Of a stretch of DNA of 8,990 nucleotides, positions 1-6,817 are shown piece by piece. The translations under genes and the position numbers were made by a program. This DNA comes from Nitrospirota bacterium. GTDB lineage: Bacteria > Nitrospirota > Thermodesulfovibrionia > Thermodesulfovibrionales > Dissulfurispiraceae. The notes beneath the pieces were generated by a model, which was not told the origin of the DNA, did no database searches, and was given only the letters and a program-made list of their open reading frames with translations. Location of the stretch: positions 1-8,990 of the forward strand of contig JACREW010000235.1 in the NCBI GenBank assembly GCA_016212685.1, read 5' to 3'. Every line of letters begins with the position of its first letter. The first letter of the stretch is position 1.

Positions 1-1
1 A

Positions 2-73
2 CGGGCGTATGGGTTACGTGATGAGGAGTATCTGAGGCTGAAAATACTGACTTGTATGTTGCCGGAGATATAG
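2..73 (+). CDS. Transposase C-terminal fragment (ISL3-like), 5' end outside window
   Basis: Frame 2 of the plus strand is open from the window edge to a TAG at 71-73 and reads RAYGLRDEEYLRLKIL followed by TCMLPEI. The pattern (R/K)-(A/S)-YG-(Y/L)-R-(D/N)-x-E-(Y/N)-(F/L)-x-L-(K/R) is what I recall at the extreme C-terminus of ISL3-type DDE transposases. Only 23 codons are visible, so no catalytic residue can be checked. The gene is oriented toward the kinase and ends 40 nt before the inferred element end, normal spacing for a single-ORF IS. Much of this stretch is also open on the minus strand, where the kinase frame reads through it; that reading is incidental. Confidence 0.65.
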   Translation, partial: RAYGLRDEEYLRLKILTCMLPEI

Positions 74-2200
74 GAAAGTGCTCAAAACTACCCACACGAT
101 TACGCGAAGACCCAATTTTATTACGGCATCTTCACCATTTTCAGCTTCTATGACACTATATCCAAATCCCTCAAGAACCTCCCTTGCGAGCTTTCTTATA
201 TCTGCATTGTCCTCTGCTACAAGGATTGTTTCTGTACCGCCTGCCGGGACAGCAAATTCTATAAACTTTGCGCCTTTAACCTCCGAATCTACTATCGGTA
301 AATATATCTTGAATGTAGTTCCCTTTTCCAATTCACTGTAACAATTAATAAAACCATTATGCTGTTTGACTATTCCATATACTATTGAAAGACCCAGACC
401 TGTGCCTTTCCCCGCTTCCTTTGTCGTAAAAAACGGCTCGAATATCCTTTCCTTTATCTCCTTATCTATGCCTATACCCGTATCTGAAACAGTTATTAGG
501 GCATAACTCCCTCGTATGCCGTAACCGTGTCTTTTTACATACTCATCATCCATCTCCATGATATCTGTCTTTATAGTTAAAAGTCCTCCATCCGACATGG
601 CATCCCTTGCGTTTATAACAAGATTCATCAGTATCTGCTCTATCTGGCTGACATCTGCCCTTATTATTAAATTCCTATCTATTAAATCAGTTTTAAGTTC
701 TACATCTTCGCCGATAAGCCTGGATAGAAGTCTTTCTGTACCTCTCACAATCTCGTTGAGATTTACATTATTCGGAGAAATGATCTGTTTTCTGCTGAAT
801 GCAAGGAGGTTCTTTGCCAGATTGGCTGCCTTTTCCGCAGAGGCAATTATTGATTCCACATATGCCATTATATGATTATCGTTTTTTATCTCTGTCCGCA
901 AGAGGCTTCCGTATCCTATTATCGTTGTCAGCATGTTATTGAAGTCATGAGATATGCCTCCTGCAAGTGTGCCGATTGCCTCCATCTTCTGGGCGTGGTA
1001 AAGCTGGAATTCAAGCTCTTTTTGCTCGGTTATATCTTTTATCATGCCGTCGTAAGCAATCAGGTTTCCCTTATCATCGTATCGTGGAACCGGCGTGTTT
1101 CTAACCCAGCGAATTTGGCCATTTTTATGTATAATCCGGTGTTCAAGCGGTGGTGCAGATATTCCCAGAAGAACCTTTTCTGCTCGTTCATTTACAAGGG
1201 GCTTGTCTGCCTCTTGAACCATTCTGTGCCAGAGATATGGGTCGAAGCCGTATTCCTCCGGTGTATAGCCTGTCACAGCCACACAGCCTGTGCCATGTAA
1301 AGTTGAAACCGGGTGTCCGTTGTCAACCTTCACAGTATAAATATAGTCTGTTACCGATTCAACGAGCATTTTATATCGCATTTCGCTTTTCTGTAAATTT
1401 TTCTCGATCCAACTGCGCTCCAGTTCGGCAGAGGCGCGGACTGCAAAAATTCGCAGTATGGATTCTAATGTGTTTATGTTATCCAGAGGTTTGCAGTTTA
1501 ACACAACCAATATACCCATTGGCCGCTCTGCAGAATCAGATAAAGGAATTCCAATGTAACCCTCGATCCCCATTTCAGCAAGCATATAATCAAGGGGGAA
1601 CTGCTGCTGAACACCTCGTGGATGGCATCGCATTGTCTTACCTACAACATTTTCGCAGGGCGTATCGGCTAAATTATACTCAAAATCATCTACTATCTCT
1701 CCTCTGGCACATACCGCGATAGTTTTAACTTTATCGCCTTTATCGCCGACCAGTTCGCCCACAAAGGCATAGTCCACATTTAGAGTCTTTGTGAGATATT
1801 GCACTAATAAACGGAAAAAGGTCTCACCGGTTGCAGCAGACACTCCTTCAGCGATATTCCTCAGGGACTCTATAATGGCTTCTGATTTTGCCTTTTCCTC
1901 TAATAAGGCTGCTTCGGCTGAATAAATAGAGCTAAAATATTTTTTTATACGAATGACTCCAATCAACATCAGACAGGAAATTATCAGGGCAATTAGTTCT
2001 GGAGCGCTAAGAGGTATCTTCGCCCCGGCGGTTATAAATGAAACAAACGATGCCAATCTCCTTCCAGCCATTAAAAACATTGCAAGAGAGATTAAAATCC
2101 ATGCCAGCTTCCGGCTCGTAATGCGAATAAGATGCAGGGCATATACGGCAGCCGCCAACTGCAGCCCGATGGAGAGGATAAGAACAATAACCGGTATCAT
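14..2200 (-). CDS. Membrane-bound hybrid sensor histidine kinase, receiver domain truncated by an IS
   Basis: A sensor kinase of 728 codons, of which only about 695 are native. Hydrophobic segments at roughly 1-25, 33-57 and 66-84 form a membrane anchor. A GAF-like domain follows at about 110-265, then PAS/PAC at 272-395, HisKA with GGISHDFNN (phosphorylated His418), and HATPase_c with N box NLVINARDAM (526-535), G1 DTGIGI (573-578), FEPFF (587-591) and G2 GKGTGLGLS (597-605). A receiver begins at ILVAEDN (659-665) but its similarity stops after AVIK (692-695), before the expected phosphoacceptor aspartate. The last 33 codons are read from the inserted IS end and stop at 14-16. The kinase core is complete, so autophosphorylation may persist while relay through the receiver is lost. 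The ATG at 2198-2200 overlaps the upstream peptidase stop as ATGA, indicating translational coupling. The input signal is unknown. Confidence 0.93.
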   Translation of the reverse strand: MIPVIVLILSIGLQLAAAVYALHLIRITSRKLAWILISLAMFLMAGRRLASFVSFITAGAKIPLSAPELIALIISCLMLIGVIRIKKYFSSIYSAEAALLEEKAKSEAIIESLRNIAEGVSAATGETFFRLLVQYLTKTLNVDYAFVGELVGDKGDKVKTIAVCARGEIVDDFEYNLADTPCENVVGKTMRCHPRGVQQQFPLDYMLAEMGIEGYIGIPLSDSAERPMGILVVLNCKPLDNINTLESILRIFAVRASAELERSWIEKNLQKSEMRYKMLVESVTDYIYTVKVDNGHPVSTLHGTGCVAVTGYTPEEYGFDPYLWHRMVQEADKPLVNERAEKVLLGISAPPLEHRIIHKNGQIRWVRNTPVPRYDDKGNLIAYDGMIKDITEQKELEFQLYHAQKMEAIGTLAGGISHDFNNMLTTIIGYGSLLRTEIKNDNHIMAYVESIIASAEKAANLAKNLLAFSRKQIISPNNVNLNEIVRGTERLLSRLIGEDVELKTDLIDRNLIIRADVSQIEQILMNLVINARDAMSDGGLLTIKTDIMEMDDEYVKRHGYGIRGSYALITVSDTGIGIDKEIKERIFEPFFTTKEAGKGTGLGLSIVYGIVKQHNGFINCYSELEKGTTFKIYLPIVDSEVKGAKFIEFAVPAGGTETILVAEDNADIRKLAREVLEGFGYSVIEAENGEDAVIKLGLRVIVWVVLSTFLYLRQHTSQYFQPQILLIT
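90..113 (-). repeat. Putative terminal inverted repeat of the IS
   Basis: The reverse complement of 90-113 begins GGGTCTTCGCGTAATCGTG and ends with TGGGT. It lies between the transposase stop and the resumption of kinase coding sequence. Only one end of the element is in the window, so the matching inverted copy cannot be shown; the call rests on position and on the ISL3-like terminal bases. Confidence 0.55.
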
Positions 2201-5200
2201 AGTGCGACCTCGAACTCCATCTCTTTATCTCCGAAGAGAAATCTTTTTCTCAAAACCTTTACCCTTACAGCATCTCCCTTCTTTTTGTAGAAGAGATGGA
2301 GTTTTATATCGTCCACATTGCTTACGGCAATGCCGTCGAGAGAGATTATTATGTCTCCCTCGGTCAGCCCCGATTTTTCGGCAATGCTGTCCTCGCCAAA
2401 TCCGTCTATGCCGACCTTTCCGTTGTCCTCTTTTAACGAAACCATAAGCCTCGGCGCAGAAGCGCCGTCAAGCGGTTTCGGAAAGATTATATAATCGGCG
2501 ATATTTCGTTCGATATCCACATCATTAAGGATAGTTGAATAGTCGTACCCATTGCGCCTGAATGTCCTCTTCGGAATTCCGGAGCCGTATTGCAGATGCC
2601 CTCCTCCCGCTAAAACGACCATCCGATAATCAGGATTCTTCTTCAGAAACTCATCCACCGACATCGACATAGTCTCGTCCCAAAGTATCTGCGACTGATA
2701 AAAAAAATCGAAATTCCTCTCCTTGGACCTGCCGTGCATTTCAAAAACTTTTTTAAGCCTTTCCCTGTATTCGTTGTCCGAAAAATCCATCTGCGAAGGC
2801 ATTTCGTTTTTTTCATCACCGGATAGCGCATCTATACCGCTTTTTGACACTTTATCCACAATCTCACGCCTGGTATTAAGGGCAATCACCGGTATTTTTT
2901 CCTGTCTTGCAAAGTCGAGTATCGGCTTGTAGAGATTGTAGTCGAAACCCCATCGTTTGAAATATTCCGATTTCTTCAAAAACTCTCTCTCATCAATCCT
3001 GCCGGCTATATAATCATCCAGAGACTTTTGATACGGCCGCTGAAACATCTCCATTCCAACGGCTATCTTCTTATACTTTTTGTATAATCCCTTTATGACT
3101 TCGAGTTGGACATTATGATGGGCAAACCTGTCGTGATATTCACCGACATAGACAATCTTTTTACCCGATACACTCTCTATAACTTCGGGTAATGTCCTTA
3201 TGGCAGAGACATCAATTGCCGCGGTCTGTTCTTTATTCTCCATGTTTATACCCCTCTGTGACTCGTCAATCTTTTTATAGATATTTCTTCCGTTGTCAAA
3301 GGATATAGCGCTGTACTTTCCATAATGAAATATCTTTCTAAAGGCCGCATCCACTTCACCCTTTGATTGAGCGGAAAAGATAGCAGCAACCTTTTGCTGA
3401 TTCCATGGATTGTTTTTTATAGTAAGATTGAACCCTGTATCAATCTTATCAATGCTTCCATAAAGTCTCTCGATTACAGGATTATCACTTCCGAGTATAA
3501 CGAGGGACGATGATTTTATGTCGGAATCACCGATATCCTTACTCTCTTTTCCTACAGCCCCTCTTTCTTTAAAGGAATCGATAACAGCCTTATAAGCCTC
3601 TCTGTTACTAACCGGAAAGGCAATTATAATCTTCTCATCGCCTAAAAGCCTTGCTATCACAGGAGGGACCTCGTTATTCGAAAGTTTTCTTGCCATGTCG
3701 TAATCTTCATCCATAATTATTTTTTCAGGCATGCTCGCAAGGGATAATGTCAGGCCTGTCTTCACCTTATCCGCCCTGACCCAAACCTTCTTTTTAAAGC
3801 CGTCCGAATAATAAATAGTCAGAGGAACATCTATTGCGTAAACCCTTCCCCTCTGCCCGATATTAAAGCTGACTTCGTATTTATTGCCGCTCTGCTTGAT
3901 CCGAAATCCATCGATATAAAGATCGGCCATTTTAGGGATATCGACCCATTGCTTAAAAAACCAGTCCAGGTCTTTTTTATACGTCCTCCCAAAGACATTT
4001 TTAATATCATCCCATGAGGCCTTCTTAAATCTTTTCTCCTGTATAAGGTCTCTCAGGGATTTATAGAAGACATCTTCTCCGGCAATATTTTTAAGCATAT
4101 GGAATACCATTGCCGTCTTTCCATAGCCTATTGCCTTTGATGAGAAGTCAATCCTGCCCCTGAAGTCTCTAAGGGGAAATTCATTCATGTTATTCACATA
4201 ACTCATGTAATCTATTAATGTCTGTCTCCTGTATTCCCAGCCCTTGCCCTTCCGATCCTCATAAAGGTGGTCTGCAAGGTATGTCGTCAATCCCTCTGCC
4301 CAGTTTCCTTTTTCATGGTCTATATACACAAGGTTGCCGAACCACTGATGCAAGATCTCATGCCCGAGTGATGTCTCAACAATAAATGGAAGGCGCACAA
4401 CATCCTGCCCGAGAAGCGTATATGCGGGCATCGAGTATCCGGTAGGCAGGAAATTTTCGACGATCGAAAACCTCTTGTATGGATATTTACCTAAAAGCGC
4501 CTCATACATCTTGAGATACTTCTTTGTGTGCTCTATGTACTGTTTGGCGAGCTCGATATCCTCTTTAAAAAAATATGCATAGATTTCGACATTGTTAAAA
4601 CTGTCTTTTATTATCTCGTATTTATTTGTTGCAATTAGATTTATTCCGTCAACCGGATGCGGGAATTCGAAGATAAATTCCGTATTGCCGTTCTTTGTGT
4701 TTTTGATAATGCTTTCTGCCTCTGAAACAGCCTCGTATCCTTTTGGGAGGATCGCCCTGAGATTATATCTGTATAAGCTGTCTGCCTGCGGATACCATAT
4801 TCCCGTAAGGGATATTCCCCTATCGTCGATAATGCTACTCACAGCCCCATAATTCGTATCGTAAATATTTTGATTAGCCTTAAAGGTACCCTCATACCTG
4901 ATACTCAAGAGACCGTTAGCAGTGGGTATAATTTTTAGTAATCCCCCCTCGCCCCCCTTTAGTAAAGGGGGGATGGGGGGATTACTTACTAAATGAGGGA
5001 TTTGCTGTTCGTTAATGCTTAAATCAAGAATTTTAAGCTGGCCTGTATGCAGTACAAGCTCTCTGCCTGCGCTTACATCGATCTTTGCAAGTCCGAGGAT
5101 CTTAGAATTGTGGATATCGAATGAAACCTCTAAATTATATTCAGGCAATTGCCCTGCGTTCGCAAAGGCAGGCAAAAACAGGAAAGTAATTATTATCAAT

Positions 5201-5214
5201 AGCCGGTAAAGCAT
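2197..5214 (-). CDS. Exported M1-family metallopeptidase fused to ChaN-like and PDZ domains
   Basis: The 1005-residue protein starts with a signal peptide (hydrophobic 3-16, probable cleavage after ANA at 18-20), so it should act outside the cytoplasm. An M1 peptidase region follows: zinc motif HEILH (285-289) in GHEILHQWFGN, third ligand Glu307 in NWAEG, and probable catalytic Tyr364. There are 17 residues between the last His and the Glu, one fewer than the classic 18. The GAMEN exopeptidase motif is replaced by TGYSMPAY (258-265), so aminopeptidase activity should not be assumed. Residues 510-660 are an unassigned middle domain. Residues 675-915 resemble the ChaN/heme-binding family (GEYHDRFAHHNVQ at 691-703, GMEMFQRP at 720-727, LAGGGHLQYG near 868-877). 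A PDZ domain closes the protein (about 920-990). Residues 77-93 come from an inserted palindromic repeat. The ATG follows an in-frame stop by 3 nt with no Shine-Dalgarno. The kinase gene overlaps its 3' end. Confidence 0.9.
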   Translation of the reverse strand: MLYRLLIIITFLFLPAFANAGQLPEYNLEVSFDIHNSKILGLAKIDVSAGRELVLHTGQLKILDLSINEQQIPHLVSNPPIPPLLKGGEGGLLKIIPTANGLLSIRYEGTFKANQNIYDTNYGAVSSIIDDRGISLTGIWYPQADSLYRYNLRAILPKGYEAVSEAESIIKNTKNGNTEFIFEFPHPVDGINLIATNKYEIIKDSFNNVEIYAYFFKEDIELAKQYIEHTKKYLKMYEALLGKYPYKRFSIVENFLPTGYSMPAYTLLGQDVVRLPFIVETSLGHEILHQWFGNLVYIDHEKGNWAEGLTTYLADHLYEDRKGKGWEYRRQTLIDYMSYVNNMNEFPLRDFRGRIDFSSKAIGYGKTAMVFHMLKNIAGEDVFYKSLRDLIQEKRFKKASWDDIKNVFGRTYKKDLDWFFKQWVDIPKMADLYIDGFRIKQSGNKYEVSFNIGQRGRVYAIDVPLTIYYSDGFKKKVWVRADKVKTGLTLSLASMPEKIIMDEDYDMARKLSNNEVPPVIARLLGDEKIIIAFPVSNREAYKAVIDSFKERGAVGKESKDIGDSDIKSSSLVILGSDNPVIERLYGSIDKIDTGFNLTIKNNPWNQQKVAAIFSAQSKGEVDAAFRKIFHYGKYSAISFDNGRNIYKKIDESQRGINMENKEQTAAIDVSAIRTLPEVIESVSGKKIVYVGEYHDRFAHHNVQLEVIKGLYKKYKKIAVGMEMFQRPYQKSLDDYIAGRIDEREFLKKSEYFKRWGFDYNLYKPILDFARQEKIPVIALNTRREIVDKVSKSGIDALSGDEKNEMPSQMDFSDNEYRERLKKVFEMHGRSKERNFDFFYQSQILWDETMSMSVDEFLKKNPDYRMVVLAGGGHLQYGSGIPKRTFRRNGYDYSTILNDVDIERNIADYIIFPKPLDGASAPRLMVSLKEDNGKVGIDGFGEDSIAEKSGLTEGDIIISLDGIAVSNVDDIKLHLFYKKKGDAVRVKVLRKRFLFGDKEMEFEVAL
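4937..4986. repeat. 50-bp C-rich palindromic repeat inserted in frame in the peptidase gene
   Basis: The left arm AGTAATCCCCCC, then TCG, then CCCCCCTTTA is matched on the other side by TAAAGGGGGG, AT, GGGGGGATTACT. The two arms are complementary except for an internal TCG/AT bulge, around a one-base centre. On the minus strand the element is read as residues 77-93 of the peptidase, giving the peptide NPPIPPLLKGGEGG. This C-rich palindrome and peptide look like a dispersed mobile repeat seen in many bacterial genomes (recognition from memory). It lies just after the signal peptide in a likely surface loop and keeps the frame open. Confidence 0.85.
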
Positions 5215-5219
5215 TTTTT

Positions 5220-5225
5220 ATTATA
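5220..5225 (-). promoter_or_regulatory. TATAAT box just before the peptidase start: leaderless promoter candidate
   Basis: The minus strand reads TATAAT at 5225-5220, and the peptidase ATG begins at 5214, 5 nt further on. A start point the usual 6-8 nt after the -10 box would fall on the ATG itself, giving a leaderless mRNA. No purine-rich Shine-Dalgarno precedes the ATG, and TAA at 5220-5218 blocks any upstream in-frame start. No good -35 box is seen at the right spacing (A/T-rich only), which weakens the call. Confidence 0.5.
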
Positions 5226-5294
5226 CAATGGCTGCTGTTTTTAGTAAAATTTAAATACGCAAACACAGGCAGGATTTATTTGAAGGAGGCAACG

Positions 5295-5543
5295 ATGAAG
5301 CTCAAACCTTCGGCATTAGGGATTGCGTTAGGGACGGTATGGGGCGGATCGCTGTTCGTTACGACATGGCTTTCATTTTATAGCGGCTACGGAAAGCTAT
5401 TTCTTGAAGTCCTCGCGCAATCCATCTATCCGGGTTATAGCATATCGCCTTTGGGAAGTTTCGTCGGGCTCTTTTACGGCTTCCTCGACGGCTTTATAAG
5501 CGCGTGGTTAATAGCGCTGATTTATAATAAAATCGCAGATTAA
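5295..5543 (+). CDS. Small membrane protein, holin-like annotation family
   Basis: An 82-residue protein with two hydrophobic stretches, about residues 6-28 and 50-78, joined by a loop containing GYSISPLGS. The pattern WGGSLFVTTW ... GY-ISP-GS-VG-FYGF-DGF matches small chromosomal proteins commonly labelled bacteriophage holin, although no lysis function is shown for them and no phage genes lie nearby. The start chosen is ATG 5295, because AAGGAGG (5283-5289) sits 5 nt upstream; a TTG at 5280 would add five residues but overlaps this ribosome site. It is divergent from the peptidase and 87 nt upstream of the DUF362 gene, with no strong terminator between, so the two may be cotranscribed. A weak TAAAAT (5245-5250) is the only -10 candidate I see. 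Function is unknown beyond membrane location. Confidence 0.8.
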   Translation: MKLKPSALGIALGTVWGGSLFVTTWLSFYSGYGKLFLEVLAQSIYPGYSISPLGSFVGLFYGFLDGFISAWLIALIYNKIAD

Positions 5544-5604
5544 AAAAAGAGGCAGGGCATTGTATTGCAGCGGGTTCAGCAGCTCTAATACTATATCCTA
5601 TCTC

Positions 5605-5626
5605 CCCATAAAAGTATGGGAGGTGA
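5605..5626 (+). promoter_or_regulatory. Hairpin covering part of the DUF362 Shine-Dalgarno
   Basis: CCCATA (5605-5610) pairs perfectly with TATGGG (5615-5620) around an AAAG loop; flanking bases add a C-G and a U-G pair beyond one mismatch. The ribosome site GGGAGGTGA (5618-5626), which fixes the DUF362 start at 5631, has its first three G in this stem. The stem is short, so it may only modulate translation. Confidence 0.4.
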
Positions 5627-5630
5627 CCTT

Positions 5631-6752
5631 ATGTCAAAAGTTTATTTCGCGTCGGCAAGAGTAAGTAAATGGAAATACGACGAGAGTATGCCCGGAAAGC
5701 TTGAACGTTTATTAAAAGAGGTAGAACTTCCCAAATATTTCGAAAAGAACGAGTGGGTCGCAGTAAAAACCCATTTCGGGTCCGAAGGCGCGCATAGAAT
5801 AGTGAGGCCGATATTTTTAAGAAAGATGGTCGATGCATTAAAAACAGCGGGAACAAAGCCTTTTGTTACGGATACCGTAAGGATCAAGGGGCTCGATTAC
5901 CTTGAAGTAGCGAACCATAACGGCATAAACCATCTATCCGTGGGCGCTCCTGTCGTCCTTGCCGATGGCCTTTACGGAAACGACAATATCATGGTCAAGG
6001 CGGGAGATATTCTTGGAGAAATAGCGGTGGCGTCCCTGATTTACGATGTGCCTGCAATGGTAGTCTGCTCGCACGTAAAAGGCCATATCAATGCCGGATA
6101 TGCCGGAGCGATAAAGAACATTGCGATGGGGGGCGTGAGCGGCAGCCACAGACACTGCGGCTGGAAATGCGGAAGGGGCTCGATGCACACGATAGGAGAA
6201 GGGGATCTCGTTTGGGACATCGAGAAATGCGCTTTATGTTATCAATGCGAGGAGATATGTCCTTTGGACTGCATAAGTTTCAAAGATGATAAATTCAGTT
6301 ATACGAATGAGAGATGTTGGAGATGCGGAAGATGCGCGAGGGTATGTCCTGAAGGCTCCCTGCACCTGCCTGAAGATGTCGATATCTTTATGAAATCACT
6401 TTCCGAGGCTGCAAAAGCCGTAATTGACACATTCAAGCCTAATAAGGTCATCTTCGTAAATTTCCTCACGGAAATCCAGCCTGAATGCGACTGCATGCCC
6501 GCGGCTGATGTGCCTGTTATTCAGGATATGGGAATTTTAATCTCGGACGACATCGTGGCCGTAGAGCAGGCATCAATGGACATGCTTTTAAAGGCAATCC
6601 CTTTGCCTTCATCCCTTGCGGAAGATGAAAAAATAAAACAAGGCGAAGACATACTGCTCGGCCTGCATCATAAAAACTATATACTTCAGGTGGAAGAGGC
6701 GGAAAGGCTCGGCCTCGGCAAGCGGGAATACGAGTTAATCGAACTGAATTAA
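5631..6752 (+). CDS. DUF362 protein with two [4Fe-4S] ferredoxin motifs
   Basis: A 373-residue cytoplasmic protein with no signal peptide. Residues 1-190 are a DUF362-type domain with VAVKTHFGSEGAHR (43-56) and SHVKGHINAGYAGAIKNIAMGG (147-168). Two ferredoxin motifs follow: C200-x2-C203-x2-C206-x3-C210-P and C229-x2-C232-x2-C235-x3-C239-P, each typical of one [4Fe-4S] cluster. The C-terminal 120 residues carry an ECDCMP segment (C286, C288). The family (COG2768-like uncharacterised Fe-S proteins) is common in anaerobes; an electron-transfer role is likely but the reaction is unknown. Start ATG 5631 is preferred over ATG 5616 because GGGAGGTGA lies 4 nt before it. Extra Cys/His residues between the domains (H173, H175, C176, C180) could bind more metal. 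The upstream small membrane gene is 87 nt away. Confidence 0.9.
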   Translation: MSKVYFASARVSKWKYDESMPGKLERLLKEVELPKYFEKNEWVAVKTHFGSEGAHRIVRPIFLRKMVDALKTAGTKPFVTDTVRIKGLDYLEVANHNGINHLSVGAPVVLADGLYGNDNIMVKAGDILGEIAVASLIYDVPAMVVCSHVKGHINAGYAGAIKNIAMGGVSGSHRHCGWKCGRGSMHTIGEGDLVWDIEKCALCYQCEEICPLDCISFKDDKFSYTNERCWRCGRCARVCPEGSLHLPEDVDIFMKSLSEAAKAVIDTFKPNKVIFVNFLTEIQPECDCMPAADVPVIQDMGILISDDIVAVEQASMDMLLKAIPLPSSLAEDEKIKQGEDILLGLHHKNYILQVEEAERLGLGKREYELIELN

Positions 6753-6811
6753 AAGTGCTGCTGCCCGTAGGAAACCGGACAGCAGCTTAGGGGAGGTAAC
6801 GAGGCGCTTCT
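6750..6811 (-). ncRNA. Candidate small RNA of about 60 nt antisense to the DUF362 3' flank
   Basis: The candidate is bounded by the minus-strand promoter 6846-6818 and the hairpin with U run 6786-6750. It contains no start codon with a ribosome site. Its 5' half carries the unpaired C-rich segment GUUACCUCCCC, and its 3' half is the terminator stem. GUUACCUCCC could form ten continuous pairs (one G-U) with the DUF362 ribosome site GGGAGGUGAC at 5618-5627. It matches no RNA family I know. Promoter and terminator are seen directly; transcription and targeting are inference, and resemblance to anti-Shine-Dalgarno sequence can arise by chance. Confidence 0.4.
6757..6786 (-). terminator. Hairpin, best read as a minus-strand intrinsic terminator
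   Basis: GCTGCTG (6757-6763) pairs with CAGCAGC (6780-6786), extended past one mismatch by CCG/CGG, around an 8-nt loop. On the minus strand it is followed by ACTTTTAATT, a modest U run. On the plus strand it is followed by TTAGGGG, so it is a poor intrinsic terminator for the DUF362 gene, though it may still stabilise that mRNA's 3' end. Confidence 0.5.
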
Positions 6812-6817
6812 GATTTA

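Larger units (their letters stand above)
1..113 (+). mobile_element. Right end of an insertion sequence (ISL3-like), rest lies off the left edge
   Basis: Bases 1-113 do not belong to the kinase gene to their right. They hold the last codons of a transposase on the plus strand (stop at 71-73), then a 40-nt non-coding end. Read inward from 113 on the minus strand, this end begins GGGTCTTCGCGTAATCGTG, which looks like the GG-starting terminal inverted repeat of ISL3-family elements. The neighbouring kinase loses its receiver-domain similarity exactly here, which fixes the junction at about 113/114. ISL3 elements usually make 8-bp target duplications, so AATTTTAT (114-121) would be the expected duplicate; the other copy is outside the window. 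Family assignment comes from memory of the transposase C-terminus and is less certain than the presence of an IS. Confidence 0.75.

Noticed and set aside
872..1722. Plus-strand open frames of 142 and 190 codons inside the kinase gene
   Set aside because: They lie opposite well-conserved GAF, PAS and HisKA coding sequence, have no ribosome site and no recognisable domain.
5280..5294. TTG start for the small membrane protein
   Set aside because: It would place the ribosome site AAGGAGG inside the coding region; ATG 5295 has ideal spacing from it.
5295..5543. Prophage remnant, from the holin-like label
   Set aside because: No other phage genes or attachment sites are present, and this family occurs as stand-alone chromosomal genes.
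5544..5630. Promoter in front of the DUF362 gene (TTGCAG, 18-bp spacer, TACTAT)
   Set aside because: Both boxes match the consensus poorly, so I did not list it.
6790..6800. GGGGAGGTAAC as a ribosome site for a plus-strand gene
   Set aside because: No ATG, GTG or TTG follows at usable spacing, and the nearby CTG frame stops at once. It is better explained as the complement of the minus-strand RNA candidate.
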